A stretch of DNA of 64,000 nucleotides from Alentia gelatinosa (GCA_950022655.1 OX465584.1:44436723-44500722), one strand, 5' to 3'; counted from the stretch's first letter, positions 12,836 through 24,797 are shown. Numbers and translations are program-made. The notes: generated from the letters alone by a model not told the origin.

Positions 12836-12937
12836 GAGGCAATACGCGAGTATTTCGGGACGCCGGATCAACAGCTTTTCGCCGTCTTCTTACTTGGTGT
12901 CCTTGTCAGCGCAGGGTTCTACTTCTGGAAGAGGTAG
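12836..12937 (+). CDS. BAX: BAX, last coding exon with membrane anchor
   Basis: The acceptor has a strong pyrimidine tract (cccccttcgtacag). The exon encodes 33 residues and the TAG stop at 12935-12937. It begins EAIREYFGTP, matching the YFGTP motif of vertebrate BAX just before helix 9. It ends with a hydrophobic tail-anchor helix (LFAVFLLGVLVSAGFYFW) closed by KR, as in the tail-anchored BAX C terminus (…IWKKMG). In the family this helix is tucked into the groove in the cytosolic form and inserts in the outer mitochondrial membrane on activation. Confidence 0.95.
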   Translation, partial: EAIREYFGTPDQQLFAVFLLGVLVSAGFYFWKR

Positions 12938-15900
12938 AGCTTACCTCAGGGTCAGTCACCCCAAGGACGTATGAGTTGAACACATCTAGATGCACATAGG
13001 ACATGTTTTTATTCTGAGATGTTTTTAAAAGAACACAAAACAAACATATTTTCGTCTAAAGGTGGTGATTGTATTTCCTATGTGTGATTATAGAACGACT
13101 GTGTATCATCAAAAACGCAAACTGGTGCTTTTTATCAACTTGTTAAAGTAGGAAATGTCCTTTACTCGTCGTCAAATTAACTGCAGAAGTGAGAAAAGAT
13201 CTGAATTCAAATGTACAGAATCCTGCACATTTGAAGCTTAAAGTGCTCGTTGATAGAGTAGAGGAGCTATTATGTTTTGGGGAAATACGTTTTAAACAAG
13301 AGTATAATCTAAAAGAATTAGCGTCTTATAGATGATTGCTTGGGCCACTAAAGAACAAGAGGATAGTTTACTCCGTAGGCTGACAAGTGGCGCCCCCTGT
13401 GTGGTGTATAAAGAAATGACCGCCCGACTCTGCCCTCTACCTTTGCCTAGTGGGGAAGACTGGAACTTGACACATCAGCAGGGGTCAGAATATCTTTTGT
13501 CTGTCAACCCAAAAGTCGACCAGCTACCGGAGCGTTAAAAACAAAAGACTATCCAATGATATTTCAAAACGAGTGTATTTCTTATAATTTGGTCATTGTA
13601 TATATATGAACTTTTTTGTGTATATCTCATTATTTATTACAGGTGATTTGTGAATGACATTGCTTTTACCACGGATGACCATGATATAGGTCCGTGCTTT
13701 TACTGAGTCTTAGTTATCCATTCGAGCAATCACACGTGCCCACATATTTTATAGCGGTTTACAGCTGAAAGGCATATTATCGTTAGATCTCAGTGACAGC
13801 AGAGCTGGTAACTTTACTAGAAATACGGAACTGAACGTAAGTGTTTTATGGGTGAGAACAGTCGTGAGTGAGTCTATCAAATGTTTCAGAAGTGAGTGTG
13901 TTTAATAAGTGTACAATAAATGTCCTCCTCACCCGACATTTAGTTTCCAAGTAGTGATAGTAAGCATAGAATCTTCTCAGGTCTTCCATTTCTCTGCTCC
14001 AACGTTGTTATCTAGTTGAAAGTTACAGTATATATTCCACTGTCAAACTAAAAGATTCCAGTGCTATAAAAATATACAGGAAAAGAAAATGGGACTCGAT
14101 ATCTGTGTTTAACCGTAAGCTGTGAATGATTCGCTCATATTACGCGTATTGTTGAATGAATATCTCAGATGCACAAAACTTTCGGAATAACTAAGGACCT
14201 GTTTTTGTAGCAGTTCAATTACAAACATTTGGCCAGTGTGCTTCTTCCTGTACAGCTGTGATGTATCAACGATGTACAACCTCAGCGTGTTTACATGGTC
14301 TTTTACCTTTGAGACTAATCCAGCCAAATCTTGATAATGATTATCGGAATCTTTGTTATCAGTGGGATTTAGGTTCTCCTTTTGCTGCACTATAAGAGCT
14401 CTTATATCCATCATAGTTTAAATTGTTTGTAAATGTAACAATAATAATGGACATCATGACAAAGTGCCGCAGTTAACTTGCCGCATTTTTTCATAGTATC
14501 TTTCCACTTGACTATTGCCCCAGGTTAGTGCATCGAAATGTGATTATAGCTTTAACAGATAAACTCCATCATAACCTACCATAGGTATCCTTTTCGCATG
14601 TTGTAATGGAAAAATTTGTTGTCGCTATAGCGCAAATATAACGCTGATGGGGTTAATTTTGGTCAAGATAAAATCGCACCGTTCTAGCTTGCGATTAAAA
14701 AGAGTATCGGCTATGTTGTGCCGACAGGTAGAACAATGTTTATACTAAGGTAGCATCTATGTGGTCATATCTAGAACAAAGTCCATCCCAGGAATGGCCT
14801 TCTTTTATATGGTTACAGCTAGAATGGGGTCTGTCCAAAATACGATACCCCTGTTGTAGCTTTACCCTGAAAAGGTGTCCCAATATAACACGATCTTGTT
14901 GTGGCCCTTGGTTGAACACAATGACATCCATCACCTGAGGTGGTATTATCCAGAACGAAATGTGTTCAAGGTAATACCACTCTTAGAGTCAGAATTATGT
15001 CTGTGATTGCATCATTCTGTTCGATCAACGCCAGAACAAAATTGTTGAAGATGACATCATTGTTTTATGGCTAAAGCAAAATAAAACCCAGGAAGATTGT
15101 TAATCCTAAATAAAGTCTACAAAATGACAGAGCAAACGTTATTCAGGATATAATATTTCTGGTGTTGCTTTCGCTATAAGAAAATGTTTTTTAAAGATTG
15201 AATCATTCTCCTGTCTTTGTAGTTAAAGGATAGTGTGTCCATGTTATACCAGAAAAGCTGCATCAGAATGGAATCCGAATCAGATTTCACTTTGAACCTT
15301 GTAATTTTCCTCATCGGACCTTCTGAAAAATAACTTTTAGACTTTTGAATGACAATTGAACAATCCTGCAAATGAAATGATCCCTGACTGACACATAAGC
15401 CAGGCTGGCCATAGTTTCAAGAGTATTTATAAAGACGATCTTTTGCACCAGTTAATGAAAATGTTAGCCCATCCTGGGGCTTATGTAAGATTGGGGTTTA
15501 TATATCACCATTCTTTAATGACAATCAAACATAACTGATGGCTGTTTCCCAACCTGTAAACGTTCACTGTACATGTTCGTTCTGTCATTTAACGGTATCG
15601 CATATCAACCTTACTGTACTCTAATATAGGTCTGTGGTATGTGAAGACCGTCCTTTAGTCCTTCAGATGTCAACAAAATGCAGCCGTGTCCTTGTGTGTA
15701 CCCCAAGTCTTATACCCCGGACCTCTTACTAAGTCAATAAAACCACGAAATGTGACTACTCAGGTGACGATATGGAACAAAGTATATCACTGTAACTTTA
15801 GTCTCCATAATGATGAGTTGAGCTTTTACAAATATGCTTATCTCAAAGCACTGGTCAGTATTGATATTGCACGCTTATATAATTAAGGAGCATGTGAGAG

Positions 15901-18900
15901 ATTGCGTAGCCAGTATGTTATACATAGAATATTACATAGTAAAAGCTTATATGAAATGGCTATGTATTGCAAGTACCATTGTGTGATAAATTGCCACCCA
16001 GTAAATTTCTGCCTTATGAATAGGTTTCTAAATACGCTGAGTTGAATTTAATTAAGCGAATTACGTATACTTAAGGAGATAAAGAAAAGATGAGCACGTA
16101 ATTCATGTAATCAGTATCAATTCTAATTTTCATAATTGAAGCTGGCGTGATGAAGGTGGTGGTATGATATTTATAAAGGTTTACCCAATATATGGGAAGT
16201 ATAATCTGGATGTATGTGTGTTGCCGCTGTAGAAATGTTTATTCCAAATCATCAGTGTGCTTTATATTTGAAGTGTAGAATGTCAATTTGTAGAGTGATT
16301 TTTATCATCCAGGCATTAGCAAACACTTCATCCCATAGAGATTATAAAATACAAAACTTGGGAGTTGTCCATACGTATGTTGAAAATCGTGATGTATGTA
16401 ATGAGTTATAGAAGTATCTTCATCTAAAAGTATGACCCTAGTTTTAGGGTTTCGCTTATTTTTACTGAACCATCACTGAAACACTCTAACACTTTAGACA
16501 TCAGCCTTAAAAGAACTTATGAAGACTGCTAAGGGATCAAAGCACATTCTGTACGTGAAGTGTTGGGAGACAGGACCAGGTGTCACACCTGTCTAAATAC
16601 GTGTCAACATTTCTATCATTGTCCACTTATCGTTATCAGGTTGTTCAATCAATGCAATTGTGTTTCACAATCAAATAAGATTATGATAGGTTTGAATTTC
16701 GGCTCATCCCCTAATGTCAGATCACTATTTCATGACCAAAGTCTTGCTGATATATCTGAAATACGGTGTTTACATTCATTGTAACACCGAAGTCCAAGGA
16801 TGACACATACTGTCTCTAGTCACACGTCACTATTTCAATTTAAGTGTAAAATGAATTCAAAAGTCCGATACATTCATGATGTATCAGTTGTATGAGAATT
16901 ATTTTGATGTTGCATTCTCTTACATGAAAGGTCCAGCCAAACATCTTGTGCGAGGAAGTGATACAATTTCCATGTACCGGTAGATAAAATGCAGCTCTAA
17001 CCGTACCTTCTGAAGGTCGTCTCTCGAGAATAAGTCCGTGCAGCTGGCGCATTACGATGACAGCTGTACAAAACCATGATTGTCAAATTGAAAATTAACC
17101 TGTTTCAAGTGCGTATGTCTCCGTTTTTACCTGAATATATGAATTATTTCGGATAACATCATGGTAAGGTTGACAAGCCCAGTATAAATGTAGGATATCA
17201 GTTTATTTTACAAATGGCGTGTTCATGGGTATTTCTTCGCGTTATTTTAAACGTCCAATTCCCTCACAAGCAGCTCCATTTTCTGACCCAGCGGTTTCCA
17301 TTCCTTTCGTTCATTGTATTGTCGTGTTCACATCACCAGGCCACCGGCCTTTTCTACATTCCACACACAGGTCGACCTAATTATATGTACACTCCAGTCC
17401 TGGAAAGTTTTTTCTACACATATCAAGATATGAAACCTGGACATTTGTCGCAATGCTAAATGTAAATTAACTCAGCAAGAATATTGGTGCTTGATTTTGG
17501 TTCTTAACTGAAATTAGAGCGGCACTATTTCTGCAAGTATTTTTCTTGTCACTTGTTAACTATTTAGCGATCAATTTAAATGAGAAAGGGTCTCAGAACT
17601 GCTATATCTTGACAAATGGACCAATCATCTTACCCCCATGCCAAAACACTTAGTATTCACATGGGGCGTGATGTATATCTTACCGGTAGTTTGATTCAGG
17701 GATTCAGGTATGGATACCTTTGTCTCTGTACATCTCGTTCGCCTGTTCTTGTCCTGTTACTTGTTATACTTTCCCTATATCGTATTATTTGTTGCTAGTA
17801 TACTTCTTTTAATATCTGGCATAAGAGATACCAGTATGCATGGACTCTACAATGATCTTAAATGAAATAAAATTAAGAAACTGCACGGTTTTCTTGATTA
17901 TTTATCACAAGTTTCTTAAAAATTTACCAGGCTTATTATCTTATTAGTGGACTTGATTTCAGGTTATTTTAAAATCCATGTGTTGTTCCGCTAATAATGA
18001 AACCCTAAAACATACACCTACCTACATCAATTTTTGAATCAATTATCCTATGTACTTCACGGGGGAAGGCCTGTATAGTTTTTACTAACGCGGGATGTGT
18101 CCAACCTCGATATCTCAACTCTTTATTTAAAAAAACTGATAACTGATATCCCTGACAGCAGTAAACTAGTCCTAGCTATATATATATAGTTAACCATAAT
18201 CCTGGGCAGCTAGTTTAAGGTATGAACACTACTCAATGATAAACTGGGGTGACACGATGGCTCAGTCAAATTCAACGTCTTTAGAGGATAATCATTACTA
18301 GATAATTTTACATTTGTAGTCAGTACCTCTCCCTACCTCACCAACAATTCATAGCAAATATGGAATTTAAAGAAATAAAACAAAACCAGATCTCAATGAG
18401 GTCTAGAAAAATAAAACTCCTTTTAATTCGTGGATTTCTTAATGGCGTATCATCCCCGTGGTGTGGATTGGTTAATTAGAATAATTCCAAATATTACGAT
18501 GTTCTGTCCCATCCAGTTGAAAAATAAAAACACCGACACTCTTTGAAACAAAAACATGAACACGTTGTCATTTAATACCAATGATTTTAAACCGTAACAG
18601 TTGACTTAGGTAAAACTAGTATGTCTTTATCAAAATTGCATTTGATAGTCATTGCCAAATACAAATGAGGCTTGATATTTCTATAGACCACTATTAGGCT
18701 GAAGTCATTCTCATAGGGCAGTTTTAAAAACTCATTTTACAATGAAAACAACAACGTTGCTTACATGTAGTGGCACAAAATTATCTCTCATGGAAACTCG
18801 TTTGTATCTAAGTAATAACAGATTAATAATCGCTATCAAAATTCAGGTTTCCACGAACAAGCACAAATACTGCCCTGCGAAATTAAGATATAAGCCCACT

Positions 18901-19704
18901 ATCTTCTTCTTACCACTCTATACGAAAGAAACAAATGTAAGCACTTAAATATAAGCATCAGTCGGTGACCTAACAATATCAAATATTTCTTAACAGGCGA
19001 TATGATATGAAAAATTAGCTGTCTAAACTATTTAACTTAACACTCCCTTGGTTCCGCAGCGCTCGGAAACGGTTTACGAATATACATGTGACATTTGGCA
19101 CCCAAAGTCTGTACTCTGTATTGACAAAATGCCACTACAAAATTTGTCAGTTTCGACAACACATTTGGTTGACCTGGTTTCATGATCGAAAATCTGAAGT
19201 GAACATCCTGTAAGACAGAGAGTAGATAACTAAATGGATAACAGGGACATTCCCATATCTAATAATACCGTCCAACAAAACAATCATCTACGCAGTTGTA
19301 ATGGAGTGCCCCAAAAAAGAAACAAGAGAGCAAGATGGACGTGAAAATCTAGTCACACCGAGATTAAAACACCCACTTTGAAGTGAAATATAATCATCTG
19401 CAAATCGTAACTTCCACAGGTATTCATCAATATGACGTGAGGCAATGAGTATATAATTATAAAAGGTATCCATATTACATCTTAAAGCCACATGCAGTCA
19501 TACTGAGCAGATCCGAACGTAGGTAATGGCTTGGAACACAAAGTTTTTCTTTGACTATCATGCAGCTAGTTTGTATTATAATACTACTTTTAAACTATCC
19601 ACTACCAAAAAATATCTTCCAAAGAAAACAATGTCTCTTGTTTGAGAGCCAGATACCACGGACTTGGATGACCGTGAAGATACTAATCACTGCGTCTATC
19701 TCAG
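12938..19704. other. BAX 3' UTR and 6.8 kb intergenic DNA
   Basis: The first kilobase is probably the BAX 3' UTR: the first AATAAA after the stop is at 13915-13920. The rest, up to the end of the zinc-finger gene on the other strand, is AT-rich and shows no supported exon, RNA gene or clear repeat. A 101-codon minus frame at 14109-14414 has a protein-like composition but no recognisable domain and no flanking splice or promoter evidence. Confidence 0.5.
13915..13920 (+). terminator. candidate BAX polyadenylation signal
   Basis: A canonical AATAAA, the first downstream of the BAX stop codon, would give a 3' UTR of roughly 1 kb. I see only the hexamer; there is no cDNA support. Confidence 0.3.
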
Positions 19705-22700
19705 TTAATGGTGATCGTGGAATGAGAAGACGTTGGAGAAGTTCTTCCAGCAGAAGGTGCAGTTCCACGGGTTTTCTGGATGATGCATCCCAAGGTGGTG
19801 CAGGAACAGTCGGAAGTCCTCAAAATGGATCCGGCAGAAACCACAGCGGTGTAGATTGACCGATATAGCACCTCCACCAGCACCCATATTACCGCTCATT
19901 GCCCCCTGTCCGGACCTCGACCCAGTCGAAATTGCCGTCATCGGAACCAAAGTCGGCGCCGTCGTTGCATGTACGGGGATTGGAACTGCTACATGACTTC
20001 TATTGGACCCAATCTGCTGGATGCTCTCTGGCCTTGGCATATCAGCAGATCCAGTGGGTTTTTCATCAGATGTAGTACACTTTGGGGTCGCTGAGGCCTC
20101 CCCAGTTGAGCTTCCCAGTGGTGTGGCTGCAGTGTGCCCGGGGGTTGGGCTTCCAGGCCTACTTCCTTGCAGAGAGTGGCTGAGACGTCCAGCCGACTGA
20201 GGTGTGGGTGGGCGAATCCAAGTGATACTCCCATCGACGCTGTTCACATCCTCACACACGTCCGCTGCTGCAGGGGTCGGCGGTGGCATTGCAGTTGAAG
20301 TAGCTGCTGCACATTGTATGCTGTGGCTGGAAGTGGGTGTCACTAGGTTTCTGTCCCCTGAGGATTTTTTCTGGTCTGGATACTCTTCCTGCTGGAGCTC
20401 TGGCATTTCAGCGTCCGCTTCGTATACTCGTCTAAAACGTGAAGTCATATCAATGGCCTCATTAAAGTTTGTAGGAAGATATGTGTTTTTGACATGGGAT
20501 GCGTTTGGAGGACCAGAGAAGGGCCTCCTCTTTGTTAGCTCTGGTGAACTACCGATGAGATCTAACCTTGGTGAGTTGTAGTCATCTGTTTCAAGCCCGG
20601 TTTCACCTCCAGACGACTGCTCTACTCCTGATGTCACTGGGGAACGTTCTCTCTCCATACCTGAGTATCTAAGCAGCATAGACTGCGTTTCGGCTAGATA
20701 CCTTTTATCGATTCCTGTTGAATTCGTTGATTTATCACGCATATTAGGCTTGGGTTTCTCGGTACCCTTCTCAGGATAAGCGGAATACATTTTTTGCCTA
20801 TTGAAATGAGACGCTTTGTGTACCTTCAGGTCCAACAGTTTCTCTGTTGTGAAACTACAAGCAGAACATTTATAGGAAATGATTGTCTCTACTTCCTCTA
20901 TATCAGACTCCTCAGGCTGACTCTCTAGACTGTCCATCGTTCTTGATGGCTCAGGTAAGCGTGCACCTTTCTCCAGCCTCTCGACAATGGAGCTGAGATC
21001 ACAGGAAAAGTCTCCATCATGGTTGGTAGCAGATCGAGGTAAAAACGTCTCCCCTCCGGCGCTATGTCTTCCTATATGTTCGGAGGTCGCGTTATCCACG
21101 TCCATATCTTCCGATTCTAGAGAATCACCAGGATTGTTCGTCACTTCACACTTAGGCCGCACATGATGCTTGCCCACTGGCCCACCACTTATGTTTCGAT
21201 TGGTGAAGTGGGAGCGGCAGTGGCGTGTCAGAGTAGCGGTGCAGGTAGATTTGAAGTTACAACCCACCTGAGGACAGTACTCATCGGAGCCCCGTGAATC
21301 ACCGGTTGGTTCTGTAGTTTCCTGATCGTGGCATTTCAGCTGGTGAATGTTCAAATGGAATGAGTCTGAGAAACCAATGTTGCAGGCGTTACACTTCAGT
21401 GGGCGTTTACCAGTGTGCAAACCCTCGTGCGCCCGTAACTGCCAGAGCTTGACTGCCGTGAAGTCGCATGTGGAGCAGCTATAAACCTTTTCTGGCTCAG
21501 ATGCCTGGTCCTCTGAGTCCTCAGAGCCGTTCTCTTCAGCAGACAACTCGACTGGTTCCTCTGGCAGGACATGGTACTTTTTGTGATTGTACAGGGCAAT
21601 TGCAGTCGGGGTTGCAAAGTTGCAGATATCACAGAGATAGAGCATGGTTTTGTCATCCCAGCCCTGCATCCTGGGCTTCTTGCGGTGCCTCTCTTTCTCC
21701 TGCGCATATTTCAGTCGCTTAATCTGCAGTTCTTGAGTTTTCTCAAGCGGATGTTCTGTATCTTTATGTTTCACATGGTTGATGAGGGCCAACGCGCTGG
21801 GAGATGTAAAGATACAATACTTGCAGCAGTACATCATGAGCTCAGGGTCATAGCCTTCCATTTTCCCCTTCACAACTTTATGTTTAACATTACCTGTATT
21901 TGTCTTCTTCTTGTGGCATGTGTGGCACTGGAAGTCAGGAAAGTTCTGAAAGTTAGTCTTGCATAAGGTACAATGGACCGCTGATAGGCTACTTGGGGAT
22001 TTGCGGTGAAAACTTATAATCTTTCCTTCACTGGTCTTCGTCTGATGCACGTCTTGGCTATACACAACTGGAGCTTTCCTGCAACGCAACATGTGAGCGG
22101 TACATTTGGTTACTGTTGGGAAGTATTCCCGACAGGTGGCACAGCGGTGGCGGTAGACGTGCTTTGTAAGATTACATTTTAGTGCAGTACGAAAACCGCA
22201 CAGTCGACAAATGTATGAGATATTTAAGGTGGTCGGTTGATTTCGTTCAGTGATGGTCACATGTCTTTTATTTCCTTTACACTTATGAACTTGCTGACTT
22301 CGAGGGCTAAGAAAATATAATCCACACCTTTTACACTGATAGTGATTCTTTGCTGGAGTATAATGGCGTTTGATATGGGATGAAAGGTTACCTGGGTAAT
22401 AAGAGCTAAAGTTACAGTATTCGCAATATTGCAGAGTGTTATACTGGTTGATGGCCTTTTTCCCCTTTACAGGAACTTTATTTGATTTCCCGCTCTTTGA
22501 TTTTATTACCACTGGTTTTGGTTTTAAATCTTTCTCGCACTCAAGTTCATCATCGAATTGCTTGTCTGTGATCATATTGGTGTAACTTCGTGATCTTCTA
22601 GTTCTGAGAATCATTGGGCTATTATAAACAGGAGATTCAGTAGAACTCTCCTTTTTACTTCCGTCTGAAATCCCGTTCATTCCTTCGTTATCAGTCTTTG

Positions 22701-23160
22701 TAATTTTAGCAGCTCTTGTGCCAGATACAATGTCAGTATGCTGGCCACTCCTCTTCCTTGAAGTATTACTCAAATCAACGAGATCTTCTGCTGGATTATC
22801 CTCATTTTTATTCTGCTTGTGTGGAGTGGTCAGATTTAGGAGGAATACAAATTTCGTGTCTCCACATGGATGCTTCTGGAGGTCAGGATAGCTTGGAAAG
22901 GTCTCCTTACACTGGATACATTTAAAGGGGTGTCTCTGGATGGCATGCTGCGTTGTGTGTTCAATTAGACCAGTAACGTTTTCTGTAACATAATCACAAA
23001 GGCCACACTTCATTATGGACTTCTTAGACGGTGCCTGGGAGGGAGAGACATCCTTTCTTGGCGTACTTATACTTGGCCCATTGCAGTCATGCTCACTGAG
23101 CTCTGAAACACTAGGATATGATTCCCCACAATGGGCACATTCAAAGCGGGTTTCTTCCAT
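19705..23160 (-). CDS. multi-C2H2 zinc-finger protein with Ikaros/hunchback-type C-terminal pair
   Basis: A 1151-residue protein is encoded in one uninterrupted exon. The start is secure: an in-frame TAA lies four codons upstream at 23170-23172. About 16 C2H2 fingers are visible, starting near residues 8, 52, 81, 246, 276, 318, 340, 397, 446, 510, 562, 590, 629, 764, 1106 and the C-terminal end. They are separated by Lys/Ser/acidic linkers; only one TGEKP-like linker occurs (HTGKRP, about 582), so this is not a KRAB-type array. A long disordered Ser/Pro/Thr-rich stretch (about 790-1100) precedes the final pair. The first finger of that pair, CGFCRIHFEDFRLFLHHLGM, is closely followed by a PWNCTFCW finger, with the layout of the Ikaros/hunchback C-terminal dimerisation fingers. 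A nuclear, DNA-binding transcriptional regulator able to dimerise is inferred. Orthology is not assigned. Confidence 0.88.
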   Translation of the reverse strand: MEETRFECAHCGESYPSVSELSEHDCNGPSISTPRKDVSPSQAPSKKSIMKCGLCDYVTENVTGLIEHTTQHAIQRHPFKCIQCKETFPSYPDLQKHPCGDTKFVFLLNLTTPHKQNKNEDNPAEDLVDLSNTSRKRSGQHTDIVSGTRAAKITKTDNEGMNGISDGSKKESSTESPVYNSPMILRTRRSRSYTNMITDKQFDDELECEKDLKPKPVVIKSKSGKSNKVPVKGKKAINQYNTLQYCEYCNFSSYYPGNLSSHIKRHYTPAKNHYQCKRCGLYFLSPRSQQVHKCKGNKRHVTITERNQPTTLNISYICRLCGFRTALKCNLTKHVYRHRCATCREYFPTVTKCTAHMLRCRKAPVVYSQDVHQTKTSEGKIISFHRKSPSSLSAVHCTLCKTNFQNFPDFQCHTCHKKKTNTGNVKHKVVKGKMEGYDPELMMYCCKYCIFTSPSALALINHVKHKDTEHPLEKTQELQIKRLKYAQEKERHRKKPRMQGWDDKTMLYLCDICNFATPTAIALYNHKKYHVLPEEPVELSAEENGSEDSEDQASEPEKVYSCSTCDFTAVKLWQLRAHEGLHTGKRPLKCNACNIGFSDSFHLNIHQLKCHDQETTEPTGDSRGSDEYCPQVGCNFKSTCTATLTRHCRSHFTNRNISGGPVGKHHVRPKCEVTNNPGDSLESEDMDVDNATSEHIGRHSAGGETFLPRSATNHDGDFSCDLSSIVERLEKGARLPEPSRTMDSLESQPEESDIEEVETIISYKCSACSFTTEKLLDLKVHKASHFNRQKMYSAYPEKGTEKPKPNMRDKSTNSTGIDKRYLAETQSMLLRYSGMERERSPVTSGVEQSSGGETGLETDDYNSPRLDLIGSSPELTKRRPFSGPPNASHVKNTYLPTNFNEAIDMTSRFRRVYEADAEMPELQQEEYPDQKKSSGDRNLVTPTSSHSIQCAAATSTAMPPPTPAAADVCEDVNSVDGSITWIRPPTPQSAGRLSHSLQGSRPGSPTPGHTAATPLGSSTGEASATPKCTTSDEKPTGSADMPRPESIQQIGSNRSHVAVPIPVHATTAPTLVPMTAISTGSRSGQGAMSGNMGAGGGAISVNLHRCGFCRIHFEDFRLFLHHLGMHHPENPWNCTFCWKNFSNVFSFHDHH

Positions 23161-23237
23161 GATGTGTAGTTAACTGTGAAGACTGAATCGGTGTTATTTA
23201 CAACGTCCTCCAAACCTCACAAGATGGATAGCAGTAC
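23161..23237 (-). other. zinc-finger gene 5' UTR part of exon, with splice acceptor
   Basis: Read on the minus strand, tttctcttttgttacag ends at 23238 and forms a strong 3' splice acceptor. The exon then runs about 77 nt of UTR, closed by an in-frame stop, into the ATG at 23160. The gene therefore has at least one upstream non-coding exon, to the right in window coordinates and beyond or within the retrotransposon tract. Confidence 0.6.
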
Positions 23238-23463
23238 CTGTAACAAAAGAGAAAATATTTTCAAAACGTCTCTGAAAATAAACAGGTAATGAACAAAGAA
23301 AGAAACAGTGATTAATCATATCTATCTATTTCTAAATGGATATCTTGTTGGCTATGGTTCTTTGGTCATTCACAAGTCTGAGGGTACCCCCCACACTTAT
23401 TATTATATACCTGTGTGCGAATGTCTATGAAATACTGCCCGTTGCTAGGGGTGCAGTAATAAT

Positions 23464-23566
23464 AATTGTAACAAAGACTGGACGGCCACTTAAAACATTT
23501 TTATTAAGACATCAATGTGTAAACGTGTTTTAAGACAATAAGAATTGTTCATTCCGTTGTAAAAGC
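23464..23566 (-). repeat. Ngaro split direct repeat B2
   Basis: 103 nt matching 23852-23954 with about two substitutions. It forms the 3' end of the element on the minus strand. Its outer edge reads aattgtaacaaag on the plus strand, next to host DNA. Confidence 0.9.
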
Positions 23567-23714
23567 ATAAGAGTAAATAGTGATAAAAACAATAAAGTAC
23601 ATTAAGAAGACAATTATGAAATGATATGAGTGACATGAGTGTAAGATAGGATAAACAAGTAAACATGTAGAGAATTTTGTTAAGATACATGGAAGCCCGG
23701 AGTGGGTGGGTGGG

Positions 23715-23854
23715 TAAAAAATACAGGTGTGTCTCGTACGATGACCGAGAAGGAAGTGCGGCGTTGTAGCCGTGGTGGTGAGGAGGTTTAAGAGATATAC
23801 AGTAGGTGGCGCCAGTCGTTAGAATTAAAAGCAATTTACACATTACTCTACAAT
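23715..23854 (-). repeat. Ngaro split direct repeat A2
   Basis: 140 nt matching 28766-28905 without gaps and with about three substitutions. It is joined directly to B1 through the shared bases caat/aatt at 23851-23855, as expected where the circular intermediate's A and B junction is copied. The ~150 nt between A2 and B2 (23567-23714) is not repeated elsewhere in the element. Confidence 0.9.
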
Positions 23855-23954
23855 TGTAACAAAGACTGGACGGCAACTTAAAACATTTTTATTAAGACAT
23901 CAATGTGTAAACGTGTTTTAAGACAATAAAAATTGTTCATTCCGTTGTAAAAGC
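23852..23954 (-). repeat. Ngaro split direct repeat B1
   Basis: 103-nt copy of 23464-23566. Its upstream end on the minus strand overlaps the last codons and stop of the recombinase ORF, so part of the recombinase tail is duplicated in B2. Confidence 0.9.
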
Positions 23955-24797
23955 CAAAGATGTCGCGAGGGCCGTAGCAGTTGTTTGTGGGAGAGTTTTT
24001 GGAAAATAGGCGCGTAGCCCGGGGAGGGAGGCCCACGCCCCGTGTGTCATAATGGATTCTTCCGAGACCCCCAGCTCGGCGGCCTTCCTGGCGCCCATCC
24101 TCCTCAGACTGTGTAGTGAGAAGGTTGTCGCCGCCGGGTGATACATCGCGAGGAGGGCCCTGCGGTAGAGTTGAGTAACGCCCTCTGGGCGGAGGGGGCG
24201 GCCCCGTGAGTCTGTGAAGGCCGGCGCATGTGCAGCCGAGGGGAAAGTTTCGACATAGAGTCGCCATGCCGCGACCGGACACCTGGGCCCGCTGACGGCG
24301 ACGACCGGAAGGACGAAGGCGCCCGACGGCCCGCCGGTGGTCTTAGTTGATCGCACCGTGACCGCGAGTCCGGGTGGTGCGAGTTTGATGTCGGCGCGGT
24401 GGAGGGTGTGGTCTGTGGCTCCGTACGGGCCGGTGATGAGCAGGTTGGATTGCCTTAGCATCGTGGCGAACCCAAAGAGGAGGAGGGCCCGAGCCGGGAG
24501 GGCCTCCAGGCCGGCCCGCTCCAAGGCCTCCAGTAGCGTGTAGAAAGTCGACATAGGCAGAGGAGGAGCCGGTGTGGGCTGGTGTGTGGATAGTTTTGCG
24601 ACCCCGCGCAGCGCCCGCAGGACGACGGGGGAGGAGAAAACGTCCACCGAGTGTCCAAGCGTCTTGAGGAGGGTCTTGGCTCCGGAGAGGTAATTTCGGA
24701 GTGAGGCTGGGCTTCTCAAGGAGTTTGCCAAAATCTGTACATATAAGCTTAGTTGGGTCGCGGATGGAGAGGTATAGTTGAACTTGTGTGCAATCAT
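23937..24797 (-). CDS. tyrosine recombinase of Ngaro-type element
   Basis: This 286-residue frame encodes the integrase-like recombinase that inserts the circular DNA intermediate by strand exchange. The catalytic set of the DIRS-order YR family is present. Arg115 lies in ATMLRQSNLL, a Lys in RSTKT (about 152), the HxxR box in FSLHSLRR (His229, Arg232), a second His in THGAW (252) and the nucleophile Tyr264 in LRAYFPK. The ATG at 24797 lies inside the N-terminal domain. The same frame stays open upstream to about 24945 and encodes a helical segment continuous with it (LEATWAAALASGTSQNIQRQ), so the true protein probably starts further upstream or is made by splicing or recoding. The stop lies in repeat B1. 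Confidence 0.9.
   Translation of the reverse strand: MIAHKFNYTSPSATQLSLYVQILANSLRSPASLRNYLSGAKTLLKTLGHSVDVFSSPVVLRALRGVAKLSTHQPTPAPPLPMSTFYTLLEALERAGLEALPARALLLFGFATMLRQSNLLITGPYGATDHTLHRADIKLAPPGLAVTVRSTKTTGGPSGAFVLPVVAVSGPRCPVAAWRLYVETFPSAAHAPAFTDSRGRPLRPEGVTQLYRRALLAMYHPAATTFSLHSLRRMGARKAAELGVSEESIMTHGAWASLPGLRAYFPKTLPQTTATALATSLAFTTE

Noticed and set aside
14109..14414. 101-codon minus frame downstream of BAX
   Set aside because: Protein-like composition but no domain, homologue or splice context that I can recognise; a frame of this length is possible by chance in AT-rich intergenic DNA.
20003..22925. Plus-strand frames antisense to the zinc-finger gene
   Set aside because: Shadows of the long minus-strand coding exon.
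23490..24282. Minus-strand frames of 128 and 134 codons at the end of the Ngaro element
   Set aside because: They run through the repeats A2/B1/B2 or overlap the recombinase in another frame and carry no domain.
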